A stretch of DNA of 64,000 bases from Phocaeicola dorei (lineage in GTDB: Bacteria > Bacteroidota > Bacteroidia > Bacteroidales > Bacteroidaceae), in NCBI RefSeq assembly GCF_013009555.1, contig NZ_CP046176.1, positions 837,501 through 901,500 of the forward strand, in the 5' to 3' direction. Each line of letters begins with the position of its first letter. Positions within the stretch are counted from its first letter, which is position 1. The notes below the pieces were generated by a model that saw only the letters and a list, made by a program, of their open reading frames with translations, was not told the origin of the DNA and ran no database searches. Shown here one piece after another: positions 9,449 to 18,061 of this stretch. The translations under genes were made by a program, and so were the position numbers.

Positions 9449-9559
9449 AGAAGATCTGTTGTTTAATCATTCTGAGTGATAATGAAGAACCCGTATCTGG
9501 ATTACTACAGACTCTTTATATCATTCAGAATGACATGATTATGATTGACAGATCTTTCT
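9449..9559. repeat. Nested imperfect palindrome between ftsH and cdsA
   Basis: Outer arms AGAAGATCTGT (9449-9459) and ACAGATCTTTCT (9548-9559) pair with one bulge. Inner arms TCATTCTGAGTGATA (9467-9481) and TATCATTCAGAATGA (9519-9533) match at 14 of 15 positions. The element fills nearly the whole spacer. It could fold in the ftsH-cdsA transcript, but it has no U-tract, so it is not a canonical terminator. Confidence 0.7.
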
Positions 9560-9565
9560 ACAATG

Positions 9566-11572
9566 TTATGCTTCTTTTTTTTCTTTTTCCTTTTCCTCAG
9601 AATCTGAAGATTTCTTCTCTTCAAAATCTTCGGTTACTTCTACTGGTTTTACTGTAGCTTCTAAAGCCATAATTTCTTCTGAACGTGAGGTCCAGGGACG
9701 TTTGCCAAAAATGCGTTCCACGTCTTCGGCGAAAATTACTTCTTTTTCAACCAACAGACGGGCCAGCTCGTTGTGACCATCTTTATGTTCGGACAATATT
9801 GCCTTTGCCCGATCATATTGTTCGTTGATCATTCTTTTCACTTCTTCGTCAATCAGTTCGGCTGTACGTTCGCTGTAAGGCTTGCTGAAAGAGTATTCAT
9901 CGTTGCTGTAATAACATAAGTTGGGTAACTTTTCACTCATTCCGGCGTAAGCAATCATTCCATATGATTGTTTTGTCACACGTTCCAAATCATTCATGGC
10001 ACCGGTTGAAATATGTCCGGTGAACAGCTCTTCGGCTGCACGTCCCCCTAAAGTGGCACACATTTCATCCAGCATTTGTTCTTTGGTTGTGATCTGCCGT
10101 TCTTCGGGCAAATACCATGCGGCTCCCAATGCGCGTCCACGGGGAACAATGGTTACCTTAATCAAAGGATTGGCATGTTCCAAAAACCAAGACAGCGTAG
10201 CGTGACCGGCTTCGTGTAAAGCAATAGTACGCTTTTCTTCGGCAGTCATGATTTTGGTTTTCTTTTCCAAACCACCGATAATACGGTCTACAGCATCTAG
10301 AAAATCTTGTTTCCCAACCGCATTCTTACCATGGCGGGCGGCGATCAGTGCTGCTTCATTACATACATTGGCAATATCTGCCCCACTGAATCCCGGAGTT
10401 TGACGGGCGAGCAAATCCAGATCGACACTTTCATCCAGCTTTAAGGGCTTCAAATGTACTCCAAATACTTCTTTACGTTCGTTTAAGTCGGGTAAGTCAA
10501 CATGAATCTGGCGGTCAAAACGACCAGCACGCAATAATGCTTTATCCAATATATCCGCACGGTTGGTAGCGGCCAAAATGATCACACCGCTATTTGAACC
10601 AAAACCATCCATTTCTGTCAATAATTGGTTTAATGTATTTTCGCGTTCATCATTTCCACCCATGCTTGGATTTTTGCCACGGGCACGTCCTACTGCGTCA
10701 ATTTCATCAATGAATATAATACAAGGAGCTTTCTCTTTCGCCTGGCGGAACAAGTCACGTACACGGGATGCACCTACTCCAACGAACATTTCCACAAAGT
10801 CGGAACCCGAAAGCGAAAAGAAAGGTACATCTGCTTCACCGGCAACAGCTTTTGCCAGCAAAGTCTTACCGGTTCCCGGAGGGCCTACCAGTAAAGCGCC
10901 TTTAGGTATCTTACCTCCCAACTCCGTGTATTTCTGAGGTTGTTTCAGAAACTCTACAATTTCTTCCACTTCTTGTTTAGCTTCCGCTTGTCCGGCTACA
11001 TCTTTAAAAGTAATCCGGTTAGTCTTGTCTCCTTTTTCGTATACCTGAGCTTTGCTTTTGCCTACGTTGAACGGATTGGCGCCTCCGGCCCCTGCTCCGC
11101 CGCTCATGCGACGCATGGCAAACATCCAGATACCGATCAATAGTAAAAACGGAGCGATATTCCAAAATAATGCGCCGAAGTAGTCGCGTTTCTTTTCATA
11201 ACTGATAGATCCGGTAAAGTGACCTTCTTCCTGTGCCTTTTCCATGAATTTATCCAATGACTCCATGGAACCTATTTCTACGTTCAATGCTGGGTTACGC
11301 CCTACTTTTTTATAGTCATTTTTAAATACATCTTTAACAAATTCCGGTTTAATGTACATTTCTACCGTATTGTCATCGTATGCAATTATTTTATTGGCAT
11401 ATCCCTTGTTTATCATATCTTTAAACTCGGTATATGTTATTTGTTTGTCAATTCCTCCTTCTTGATTGGAAAAATAGAGGATGGCAAAACTCATGGCAAT
11501 GATAACATACAGCCAACTCAAATTGAAGCGTGGCATGTTTATCTTTGGTCTATTATTGGTATTTTCACTCAT
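9566..11572 (-). CDS. ftsH: ATP-dependent zinc metalloprotease FtsH
   Basis: Membrane-anchored AAA+ protease that degrades misfolded membrane proteins and short-lived regulators. Two transmembrane helices flank a periplasmic region (about residues 15-32 and 135-155). The AAA domain has Walker [19 protein letters not shown], Walker [16 protein letters not shown] and the second region of homology [20 protein letters not shown]. The protease domain has the zinc site HEAGH at 453-457. A charged Glu/Lys-rich tail ([16 protein letters not shown]) ends the 668 aa. It lies 17 bp downstream of rsfS. Confidence 0.98.
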   Translation of the reverse strand: MSENTNNRPKINMPRFNLSWLYVIIAMSFAILYFSNQEGGIDKQITYTEFKDMINKGYANKIIAYDDNTVEMYIKPEFVKDVFKNDYKKVGRNPALNVEIGSMESLDKFMEKAQEEGHFTGSISYEKKRDYFGALFWNIAPFLLLIGIWMFAMRRMSGGAGAGGANPFNVGKSKAQVYEKGDKTNRITFKDVAGQAEAKQEVEEIVEFLKQPQKYTELGGKIPKGALLVGPPGTGKTLLAKAVAGEADVPFFSLSGSDFVEMFVGVGASRVRDLFRQAKEKAPCIIFIDEIDAVGRARGKNPSMGGNDERENTLNQLLTEMDGFGSNSGVIILAATNRADILDKALLRAGRFDRQIHVDLPDLNERKEVFGVHLKPLKLDESVDLDLLARQTPGFSGADIANVCNEAALIAARHGKNAVGKQDFLDAVDRIIGGLEKKTKIMTAEEKRTIALHEAGHATLSWFLEHANPLIKVTIVPRGRALGAAWYLPEERQITTKEQMLDEMCATLGGRAAEELFTGHISTGAMNDLERVTKQSYGMIAYAGMSEKLPNLCYYSNDEYSFSKPYSERTAELIDEEVKRMINEQYDRAKAILSEHKDGHNELARLLVEKEVIFAEDVERIFGKRPWTSRSEEIMALEATVKPVEVTEDFEEKKSSDSEEKEKEKKEA

Positions 11573-11589
11573 TTTGATTCTGTATTGGA

Positions 11590-11949
11590 TTAGTCTAGAT
11601 CAGGAATTTGGGTCAGTTTGGCATCTGCCCATAAATGTTCCAGATTATAAAAATTTCTTGTTTCCGGCAAAAAGACATGTACCAGTACATCGCTGTAGTC
11701 CATTGCAACCCATTCTGCGTTTCTCAGTCCGTCTATTCCCGTAGGCTTGTCATCTATTTCTTTATGTACATATTCCTTGACTGAGTCAACGATAGCTATA
11801 ACTTGACTTGGGGAATTACCTTGACAGATTACGAAATAGCTGCAAATGGTATCATCAATGGCGGTGAGGTCCGCTATTACAATGTTTTTACCTTTCTTTT
11901 CTTGAATGCCTTCTGTTATTTTTTTTACTAAAGTCTCTGCTTCGTTCAT
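11590..11949 (-). CDS. rsfS: Ribosome silencing factor RsfS
   Basis: Binds ribosomal protein L14 on the 50S subunit and blocks subunit joining when nutrients are scarce. The 119-aa length is the family norm. The RsfS/Iojap core is recognisable: ADLTAIDDTICSYFVICQGNSPSQVIAI, then GLRNAEWVAMDYSDVLVHVFLPETRNFYNLEHLWADA. First gene of rsfS-ftsH, with a -7 box at 12002-12009. Confidence 0.95.
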   Translation of the reverse strand: MNEAETLVKKITEGIQEKKGKNIVIADLTAIDDTICSYFVICQGNSPSQVIAIVDSVKEYVHKEIDDKPTGIDGLRNAEWVAMDYSDVLVHVFLPETRNFYNLEHLWADAKLTQIPDLD

Positions 11950-12268
11950 TATAATGTTATTAACAACTGATTATTCTAATATATGTATTTACAACAATGC
12001 ACAAAGATACTTGGTTTTCTCATTCTAGCGAAAAAATGTGCATTAAATATATTCGGTTTTTGTTTTTTTTAGTTAGAGAATCTTTTTATTGTTATGTTAA
12101 GCCTAGAGTGAAGATACACGGTCAAGAAGGATAAGGAAGGCTGGAAAAGAAAGCAAATGGAGAAAAAAGAATCTTGATTAGAAAAAAAAGCTTCAAAAAT
12201 TTGTGGATTAAATAAAAAACCGTATCTTTGCAGCGTCAAAATCAAAACGGGCGTTTTGATAGGAAAAT
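11950..12268. promoter_or_regulatory. Divergent intergenic region between rsfS and tRNA-Gln with two promoters
   Basis: Leftward: TATCTTTG (minus strand, 12002-12009), a perfect -7 box for rsfS-ftsH. Rightward: TTTG at 12200-12203, then a 19-bp spacer and TATCTTTG at 12223-12230, a complete Bacteroidota -33/-7 promoter placed about 39 bp before the tRNA. The roughly 190 bp in between show no coding potential or repeat. Confidence 0.75.
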
Positions 12269-12339
12269 TGGGATATGGTGTAATGGTAACACAACAGATT
12301 CTGGTCCTGTTTTTCCAGGTTCGAATCCTGGTATCCCAA
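12269..12339 (+). tRNA. tRNA-Gln(CUG)
   Basis: Full cloverleaf. Acceptor TGGGATA pairs with TATCCCA. The D stem is GTGT/ACAC, and the T arm CCAGG-TTCGAAT-CCTGG is perfect. The anticodon loop TTCTGGT gives anticodon CTG. The closing pair of the anticodon stem is an A·C mismatch (12298/12306). The discriminator is A and the CCA end is not encoded. A strong promoter lies upstream and an intrinsic terminator downstream, so this is a single-gene transcript. Confidence 0.95.
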
Positions 12340-12366
12340 CACATAAACCACTTATTAAAGACAAAG

Positions 12367-12401
12367 TTCTTCTAAAATTGCAATTTTAGAAGAATTTTTT
12401 T
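12367..12401 (+). terminator. Intrinsic terminator of tRNA-Gln
   Basis: Perfect inverted repeat: TTCTTCTAAAATTG (12367-12380) abuts CAATTTTAGAAGAA (12381-12394), followed by a run of T to 12401. It begins 27 bp after the tRNA. The rest of the gap to 12625 shows no recognisable feature. Confidence 0.85.
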
Positions 12402-12625
12402 CATTTTGGGCTAGCTATCTTAAAAATAGACCAATCAAAATTGGTGTCAACTCTCTATTTTTCCGTAAGACTCATGAAAAAAGCGGGGCAGTCCGAAAAC
12501 AATGCAACGCCAATCCGGGAGTAATTCGGGGTTTTGCTTTCTCTCAATTGTTCTATTTGTCTTTTTTAGTAGGCCATGAAAACACGCAGGATGAAAAAGG
12601 TGCAAAAAATCAGTAGTACGTTAGT

Positions 12626-12663
12626 AAAAAAAGAGTCTAACGCATTTGCATTAAACTCTTTTT
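12626..12663 (-). terminator. Intrinsic terminator of the DUF349 gene
   Basis: On the minus strand, GAGTTTAATGC and GCGTTAGACTC form an 11-bp stem with two G·U pairs around an AAAT loop, followed by a T run. It lies just after the DUF349 stop codon at 12674. Confidence 0.8.
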
Positions 12664-12673
12664 ATAACTGTTT

Positions 12674-14482
12674 TTATTCGTCTTTCATTGATTGGTCGAT
12701 CACCTCTATTTTTTTTAAGATCAATTCTAGGTCTGCCTTGAGTTTTTCCACTTTACGATTCATTTCCGTAACCAAACTGCTACCTTTTTTGGAAGAACTG
12801 GTCAAGAAGCCCAAATTGTTCTCGTATGTTTGAATTTCATTCTTCATGTTTTCGTAAGCACGAACCAGTTTTTCGCGTTCACGATAAAGGTTGCCTTCCT
12901 TACTGATGCTTGATTTAAAGTTACTTAATTTTTTCTGTGATGCGGAAAGATTCAACTTGTCAAACAACTTATCAATGACACCATGATATTGCTTGTATAA
13001 TTTATCTTTCTCTTTAAACGGTACATGACCGATGCTATTCCATTCTTTCATTAATTCTCGAATGGTGTTTCCGGCATCTTCTTCCGGTGTTTCCTGTGCG
13101 TCAATTGTATTTAACTTTTCAATGATCGCCTTTTTCTGAACCATGTTTTCCTGTTCAACTGAGCGTTGTGAAGAAGTCGCCTTGTTCTTTTGCTCGAAGA
13201 AATAATCACATGCGGCAATGAATCGTTTCCATACGGCATCCGAATACTTTTTAGGTACAGGACCAATTGTTTTCCATTCCTTTTGTAATTTGCTTAGAAT
13301 ATCAGCAGTTGCTTTCCAGTCTGTGCTTTCTTTTAGTGCTTCTGCTTTTTCACATAATGCTTTCTTCTTTTCCAGATTACCTGCCATACTTTCCTTGATG
13401 GACTTGAAGAACTCGGCTTTGCGTTTGAAAAATTCATCACAAGCGGCACGGAAACGTTCGAATATCTTCACGTTCATTTTTTGAGGTGCGTAACCAATTG
13501 TTTTCCATTTGGCTTGCAAAGCAATGATTTCCTGAGTTTTGTTTTCCCAGTCTTGGAAGGTAGTGAACGTATCGTATTCCATCGCTTCCACAATTTCACA
13601 GATTACGGTCTTTTCATCCAAGTTACGTTGCTCTTTTTCTTTTAAGGCTTCGAAATGTTGCTGGTGACGACGGTTTACGGCTGTAGAGGCGGTTTTGAAC
13701 CGGGTCCAGATATCTTCGCGCAATTCTTTTGCAACAGGACCCGTATTCCGGAATTCCTGATGTAACTTTTGTAATTGATGGAAAGCGGAAATCACATCTT
13801 CTTCATCAGCCAATTTCTCTGCGGCTTCACAAAGATGAGTCTTTATTTCAAGGTTCTTTTTAAAATCATACTCACGGAATTCGTTGTTCAACTTTATCAA
13901 GTCATAGAACTTTTCTGCATAGTGCTGATAATTTTTCCAGAGTTCATTGACTTTGGCAGCCGGCACCTGTTTTATATCGTTCCATTCCTGTTGCAGTTTC
14001 TTGAATTCATTGTATGCTTTGTTGGCATCTTCGGGAGATTCGGCAAGTTCTTTCAAGCGGTCGATAATGGCGAGCTTTTTCACCAGGTTATCTTCTTTTT
14101 CTTTATCTTGTTCTGCTTGCATGGCGCTTCTTTTCTCTTTGATAGAGCTCATGATATCTTTGAAACGGCTTTCAGCATCGTCCGGTTGGGGAATAAATGC
14201 CTCAGGAGCACCTCCGCCATCAATAAATGCCTTACGGGCGGCTTCTTGCTCAGCCTTGTGCAGCTTGTAGAAGTTCTGTTTCAATAAATCCAACTCTTGT
14301 TTGTCTGCATTGCAGGCGTCTTCGTTGATTTCTTTTAAACGTTCGATGACCTCTTCTTTCGTTTGTTTAGGTACATACGTAGCGTTATTTTCTTCTGCAG
14401 TAGCGGAAGATGATACCAAAGTTTCAGATGTCTGTTCCACTGGAACTTCGGTTAAAGGGCGGATAGTTTCATTCGAGTCCAT
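12674..14482 (-). CDS. DUF349-repeat protein
   Basis: Unrecognised function. The 602-aa, highly charged, helical protein is built from several tandem DUF349 repeats of about 70 residues. Each carries a W-x-x-I/T-G-x-V/A-P-like core (WNDIKQVPAAKVNELWKNY, WKTIGYAPQKMNVKIFERF, WKTIGPVPKKYSDAVWKRF, WNSIGHVPFKEKDKLYKQY). The N-terminal 60 residues are acidic and low complexity, and the C-terminus is coiled-coil-like (YENMKNEIQTYENNLGF...LKADLELILKKIEVI). It has no signal peptide or membrane helix, so it is probably cytoplasmic. It is a single gene with its own terminator. Confidence 0.9.
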   Translation of the reverse strand: MDSNETIRPLTEVPVEQTSETLVSSSATAEENNATYVPKQTKEEVIERLKEINEDACNADKQELDLLKQNFYKLHKAEQEAARKAFIDGGGAPEAFIPQPDDAESRFKDIMSSIKEKRSAMQAEQDKEKEDNLVKKLAIIDRLKELAESPEDANKAYNEFKKLQQEWNDIKQVPAAKVNELWKNYQHYAEKFYDLIKLNNEFREYDFKKNLEIKTHLCEAAEKLADEEDVISAFHQLQKLHQEFRNTGPVAKELREDIWTRFKTASTAVNRRHQQHFEALKEKEQRNLDEKTVICEIVEAMEYDTFTTFQDWENKTQEIIALQAKWKTIGYAPQKMNVKIFERFRAACDEFFKRKAEFFKSIKESMAGNLEKKKALCEKAEALKESTDWKATADILSKLQKEWKTIGPVPKKYSDAVWKRFIAACDYFFEQKNKATSSQRSVEQENMVQKKAIIEKLNTIDAQETPEEDAGNTIRELMKEWNSIGHVPFKEKDKLYKQYHGVIDKLFDKLNLSASQKKLSNFKSSISKEGNLYREREKLVRAYENMKNEIQTYENNLGFLTSSSKKGSSLVTEMNRKVEKLKADLELILKKIEVIDQSMKDE

Positions 14483-14629
14483 CGTATAGATTTTTAAAGT
14501 AAGCGTTTTTGTTATAACAACAATTTACAAATTAAAAGAAATAAATTAGAACTTCATACTGTTTTTCCCGATTTTTTTAGGAAAATCCTTAAAAGTGGAG
14601 AAAATAGGAGAATCAAGGGGGATAAATGC

Positions 14630-14735
14630 ACTGCAGATTACATAGATTCATACAGATTCTCTTTTATTGTGATTCTTTGCCGGTTTCTGTGTGAATCTGT
14701 TTTTTCTCTGAATTTCAATCTATGTAATCTGTAGT
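14630..14735. repeat. Intergenic palindromic repeat between mgtE and the DUF349 gene
   Basis: Outer arms of 19 bp (14630-14648, ACTGCAGATTACATAGATT; 14717-14735) are complementary with one mismatch. An inner pair is ACAGATTC (14652-14659) and GAATCTGT (14693-14700). The element ends 9 bp before the mgtE stop codon and could form a long hairpin in the mgtE transcript. It resembles dispersed intergenic palindromes of Bacteroides, but only one copy is in this window. Confidence 0.7.
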
Positions 14736-14743
14736 GAAACGTG

Positions 14744-16084
14744 TCAGGATAGTAATACGGTGATGCCCATATAAAGCATCATACCTATAATGTCATTGGT
14801 GATGGATATGAACGGACCTGTAGCGATGGCCGGATCTATTTTTAGTTTTTCCAGTGTCATAGGAACCAGGGTCCCAAAGATGGAAGCGAACATGACTACT
14901 GCAAACAGGCTGAATGAAACCGAATAAGTCACGGTGGCACTTGCCCCGAAACGGATGAAATTATAGATATATACCAGCATAGAAATAATAGTAGCATTGA
15001 TTACGGCCACTACAGATTCCTTTACTATTTGTTTCCAGGTGTTTTGGGCATCCAGCGAGCTGTTTGCCAGTCCTTGTACGATAAGTGCCGAGGACTGTGT
15101 TCCTACGTTACCGCCTGTTCCGCCGATAAGGGGGATATAGAGGGCCATTTCGGGATGTGCGGCAAAAGTACTGTCAAAGTTGCCCAGAATCATGGAGTTG
15201 CCTATTCCGCCTATCATGCCGATGAGCAGCCAGGGCAGACGGGCTGTAGTCTGGCGGAATACATTATCGTCTGTTTCCACGTCTTGTGACAAACCTGATG
15301 CCAGCTGGTAGTCGCGTTCAGCCTGTTCACGTACTTCGTCCATCACATCGTCTACCGTAATCCGTCCTACCAGGCGTCCGATACTGTCCACTACCGGAAC
15401 GGCGACCAGGTCATATTTTTCAATGGTTTGTACCACTTCGTCTATAGGGGTATCTACATGGACGGATATCGGTTCTTTCCTCATCACGTGCTTCACTTTG
15501 GATACGGAAGGGCTGGTGATCATTTTCTTCAACGGGAACACACCGCGCAGCCGCTGGTCATCGTCTACTACATATACATAATAGATTTCGTCCATATCTT
15601 CCGCCTGGATGCGCATTTCCTTCAGACATTCGGGCATACTCCAGTTTTCGTTTACGATTACCATTTCGGTACCCATCAATCCACCGGCAGTGTCTTCGTC
15701 ATATTTCAACAAATCGACAATGTCTCCGGCTTGTTCTATGTCTTCAATGTGTGAGAGGACTTCTTCTTGTTTGTCCTCGTCCATTTCACGGATAATGTCC
15801 ACGGCATCATCCGAATCCATGTAGTCAACGAACCGTTTGGCGATTGTTTCAGAGGGAAGGATTTCCAGGAATTCCTTACGGGCGTCTTCGTCCATTTCGA
15901 TAAGGACGTCGGCGGCAGTCTCATTGTCCAGTAACAGGTATATGAACCGTGCTTCTTCCGCATCCAGTTCATTGCACAGCTCTGCTATGTCGGCAGGATG
16001 TAGACCGGCAAGCAAGTCCTTAAGTTGCTCTGAGTCTTTTTGCTCGATCAGCTGCTCTACTTTTTCTAATTCCTCTTTATTCAT
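14744..16084 (-). CDS. mgtE: Magnesium transporter MgtE
   Basis: Mg2+ channel gated by intracellular Mg2+. The 446-aa protein has the standard layout. The MgtE N domain covers about residues 1-130 (LHPADIAELCNELD...). Two CBS domains follow (MGTEMVIVNENWSMPECL; MRKEPISVHVDTPIDEVVQTI). The C-terminal membrane domain has five helices and the pore signature PLIGGTGGNVGTQSSALIVQGLA. The acidic N domain (MDEDKQEEVLSHIEDIEQAGDI) is the Mg2+-sensing part. It sits 31 bp downstream of rsmA, co-oriented. Confidence 0.97.
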   Translation of the reverse strand: MNKEELEKVEQLIEQKDSEQLKDLLAGLHPADIAELCNELDAEEARFIYLLLDNETAADVLIEMDEDARKEFLEILPSETIAKRFVDYMDSDDAVDIIREMDEDKQEEVLSHIEDIEQAGDIVDLLKYDEDTAGGLMGTEMVIVNENWSMPECLKEMRIQAEDMDEIYYVYVVDDDQRLRGVFPLKKMITSPSVSKVKHVMRKEPISVHVDTPIDEVVQTIEKYDLVAVPVVDSIGRLVGRITVDDVMDEVREQAERDYQLASGLSQDVETDDNVFRQTTARLPWLLIGMIGGIGNSMILGNFDSTFAAHPEMALYIPLIGGTGGNVGTQSSALIVQGLANSSLDAQNTWKQIVKESVVAVINATIISMLVYIYNFIRFGASATVTYSVSFSLFAVVMFASIFGTLVPMTLEKLKIDPAIATGPFISITNDIIGMMLYMGITVLLS

Positions 16085-16115
16085 CCTACTCTTCCGTTAA
16101 TATAATAAATAGGTG

Positions 16116-16958
16116 TTATTCTTTCTTGTTTGTTCCTTTCCGGGCGATATCGTTACTGTAAACTATATCCGTTTTATTTTTCAGTGCCGCTTCCACTCTG
16201 TTAGTCAGTTCGATAAACTCTGATACAGACAACTGTTCCGGGCGTTTGTTGAAAATCAGGTCTGCGCTCAATGGATTCTCTTTGTCTAAAATGGAAGAAA
16301 TAGAATTTCTCAAAGTTTTACGCCGTTGGTTGAATGTTGTTTTTACAATGAGCTTGAACAATTTTTCATTGCATCCCAGTTCCGTCGTTTCATTGCGTGT
16401 CATACGGATGACCGCACTTTTCACCTTGGGAGGCGGATTGAATACATGTTCGTGTACGGTGAACAGGTATTCTACTTTGTACCAGGCTTGTATCAGGATA
16501 CTGAGAATGCCGTATGTCTTGCTTCCGGGACCGGCGGCAATGCGTTCGGCCACTTCTTTTTGGATCATTCCGGTACAACAGGGTATCAGGTCTTTGTAAT
16601 CCAGCATTTTAAAGAATATCTGGCTGGATATATTATAAGGGTAGTTGCCGGTCAGAACAAAAGGTTTCCCGTCAAATAATTTTTCGAGGTTCAGTTTCAA
16701 AAAGTCGTCTTCAATGATATTATCTTCCAAGGCAGGAAAGTTCTCACGGAGATAGGTTACAGATTCATAGTCCAGTTCCACCACTTTTACCGCACGGTTT
16801 TTCTGCATAATAAACTGGGTTAGTACCCCCATCCCCGGTCCTACTTCCAAAATTGGCAAGTCAGGGCACACATCTACTGTATCGGCTATATCTTTTGCAA
16901 TACTGAGATCTTTCAAGAAGTGTTGTCCTAGAAATTTTTTTGGCTTTACTAATCCCAT
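16116..16958 (-). CDS. rsmA: 16S rRNA m6,2A1518/A1519 dimethyltransferase RsmA (KsgA)
   Basis: Dimethylates the two adjacent adenines in the 3'-terminal hairpin of 16S rRNA. The Rossmann SAM-binding motif EVGPGMGVLTQFI is near residues 39-51, the catalytic NYPYNISSQIFFK motif is near 104-116, and an all-helical C-terminal domain follows (NQRRKTLRNSI). The N-terminal KKFLGQHFLKD is the family hallmark and supports the start at 16958. Length 280 aa. Confidence 0.97.
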   Translation of the reverse strand: MGLVKPKKFLGQHFLKDLSIAKDIADTVDVCPDLPILEVGPGMGVLTQFIMQKNRAVKVVELDYESVTYLRENFPALEDNIIEDDFLKLNLEKLFDGKPFVLTGNYPYNISSQIFFKMLDYKDLIPCCTGMIQKEVAERIAAGPGSKTYGILSILIQAWYKVEYLFTVHEHVFNPPPKVKSAVIRMTRNETTELGCNEKLFKLIVKTTFNQRRKTLRNSISSILDKENPLSADLIFNKRPEQLSVSEFIELTNRVEAALKNKTDIVYSNDIARKGTNKKE

Positions 16959-17006
16959 TCCGTTATTTTTCTATCGTTTATAAATAGGTTTATTTCGCTA
17001 AGATAG

Positions 17007-17014
17007 TATCTTTG
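17007..17014 (+). promoter_or_regulatory. Promoter -7 element of the UPF0104 gene
   Basis: TATCTTTG is a perfect -7 match 42 bp before the TTG start. It lies in the divergent 98-bp spacer with rsmA. Confidence 0.55.
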
Positions 17015-17056
17015 CATCGTGCAAAGGTAAACATTCTAAATTAATATACACAGATT

Positions 17057-18061
17057 TTGGAACGAACTCGATTAAAAAAGATTATAAATAAAGGTTTGCA
17101 GATTGCATTTCCGTTATTTTTGGGGGCTGCGATACTGATATGGATGTATCACGGATTCAATTTTTCCCGGGTATGGGAGGTCTTGGATGGAGGAATGAAT
17201 TATTGGTGGATGTTAGTGTCATTAGTGTTTGGCGTGTTTAGTCATATTTTTCGTGGCTGGCGGTGGAAGCTTACGCTGGCTCCGTTGGGCGAGTATCCCA
17301 AAACATCCGATTGTGTGTATGCCATCTTTGTGTCTTATGCCGCCAACTTGGTTGTTCCCCGTGTAGGTGAGATTTCCCGTTGCGGGGTGTTGGCTAAATA
17401 TGATGGTACATCTTTTTCCAAATCGCTGGGTACGGTGGTTGCGGAACGGTTGATTGATACGCTGTGTGTGTCGTTGATTACAGGGGTAACTCTTATAATG
17501 CAGGCAAGAGTGTTCGATACTTTTTTTAAAGAAACCGGCACGGATACCACGGTTTTGGCACAGGTCTTTACTTCGGGGCATTTCTATATTACTATCATCT
17601 GTGTGTTGGCTGTATTGGTACTGGCCTTTTTTCTGATCAGGAATGTGACGGTCTTTGCCAAAGTGAAAGGCATTCTCCATAATGTGTGGGTGGGTGTGCT
17701 GTCTTTGCGTCATGTAAAGCGGATGCCTCTGTTCATTCTTTATACCGTTGGCATTTGGACTTGCTATTTCCTGCAATTCTATGTTTCCTTCTTTTGTTTC
17801 GATTTTTCTGATGATTTAGGTGTGATGGCAGGATTGGTGATGTTTGCCGTAGGTAGCATTGCGGTAGTGGTTCCGACTCCTAATGGGGCGGGTCCGTGGC
17901 ATTTTGCTGTCATAACGATGATGATGCTCTATGGAGTAGGAAAAGAAGATGCGGGAATTTTTGCCTTATTAGTGCATGGAATACAAACTTTTTTATTAAT
18001 TTTGTTGGGTATATATGGATTAGCGGCTTTGCCGTTCACAAATAAAACTAAGAAGTTATGA
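17057..18061 (+). CDS. YbhN/UPF0104-type (lysylphosphatidylglycerol synthase TM-like) membrane protein
   Basis: Polytopic inner-membrane protein of 334 aa with about eight hydrophobic helices. Family hallmarks include FSHIFRGWRWKLTL, YAANLVVPRVGEISRCGVLAKYD, GTVVAERLIDTL and VVPTPNGAGPWHFAV near the end. Homologues are the flippase-like membrane domain of lysyl-PG synthases and YbhN; the substrate here is unknown. The start must be non-ATG: the in-frame stop at 17042 leaves only ATT (17054) or TTG (17057) before the first Met at residue 29, and the conserved N-terminus begins upstream of that Met. It overlaps pepD by 4 bp (ATGA). Confidence 0.85.
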   Translation: MERTRLKKIINKGLQIAFPLFLGAAILIWMYHGFNFSRVWEVLDGGMNYWWMLVSLVFGVFSHIFRGWRWKLTLAPLGEYPKTSDCVYAIFVSYAANLVVPRVGEISRCGVLAKYDGTSFSKSLGTVVAERLIDTLCVSLITGVTLIMQARVFDTFFKETGTDTTVLAQVFTSGHFYITIICVLAVLVLAFFLIRNVTVFAKVKGILHNVWVGVLSLRHVKRMPLFILYTVGIWTCYFLQFYVSFFCFDFSDDLGVMAGLVMFAVGSIAVVVPTPNGAGPWHFAVITMMMLYGVGKEDAGIFALLVHGIQTFLLILLGIYGLAALPFTNKTKKL

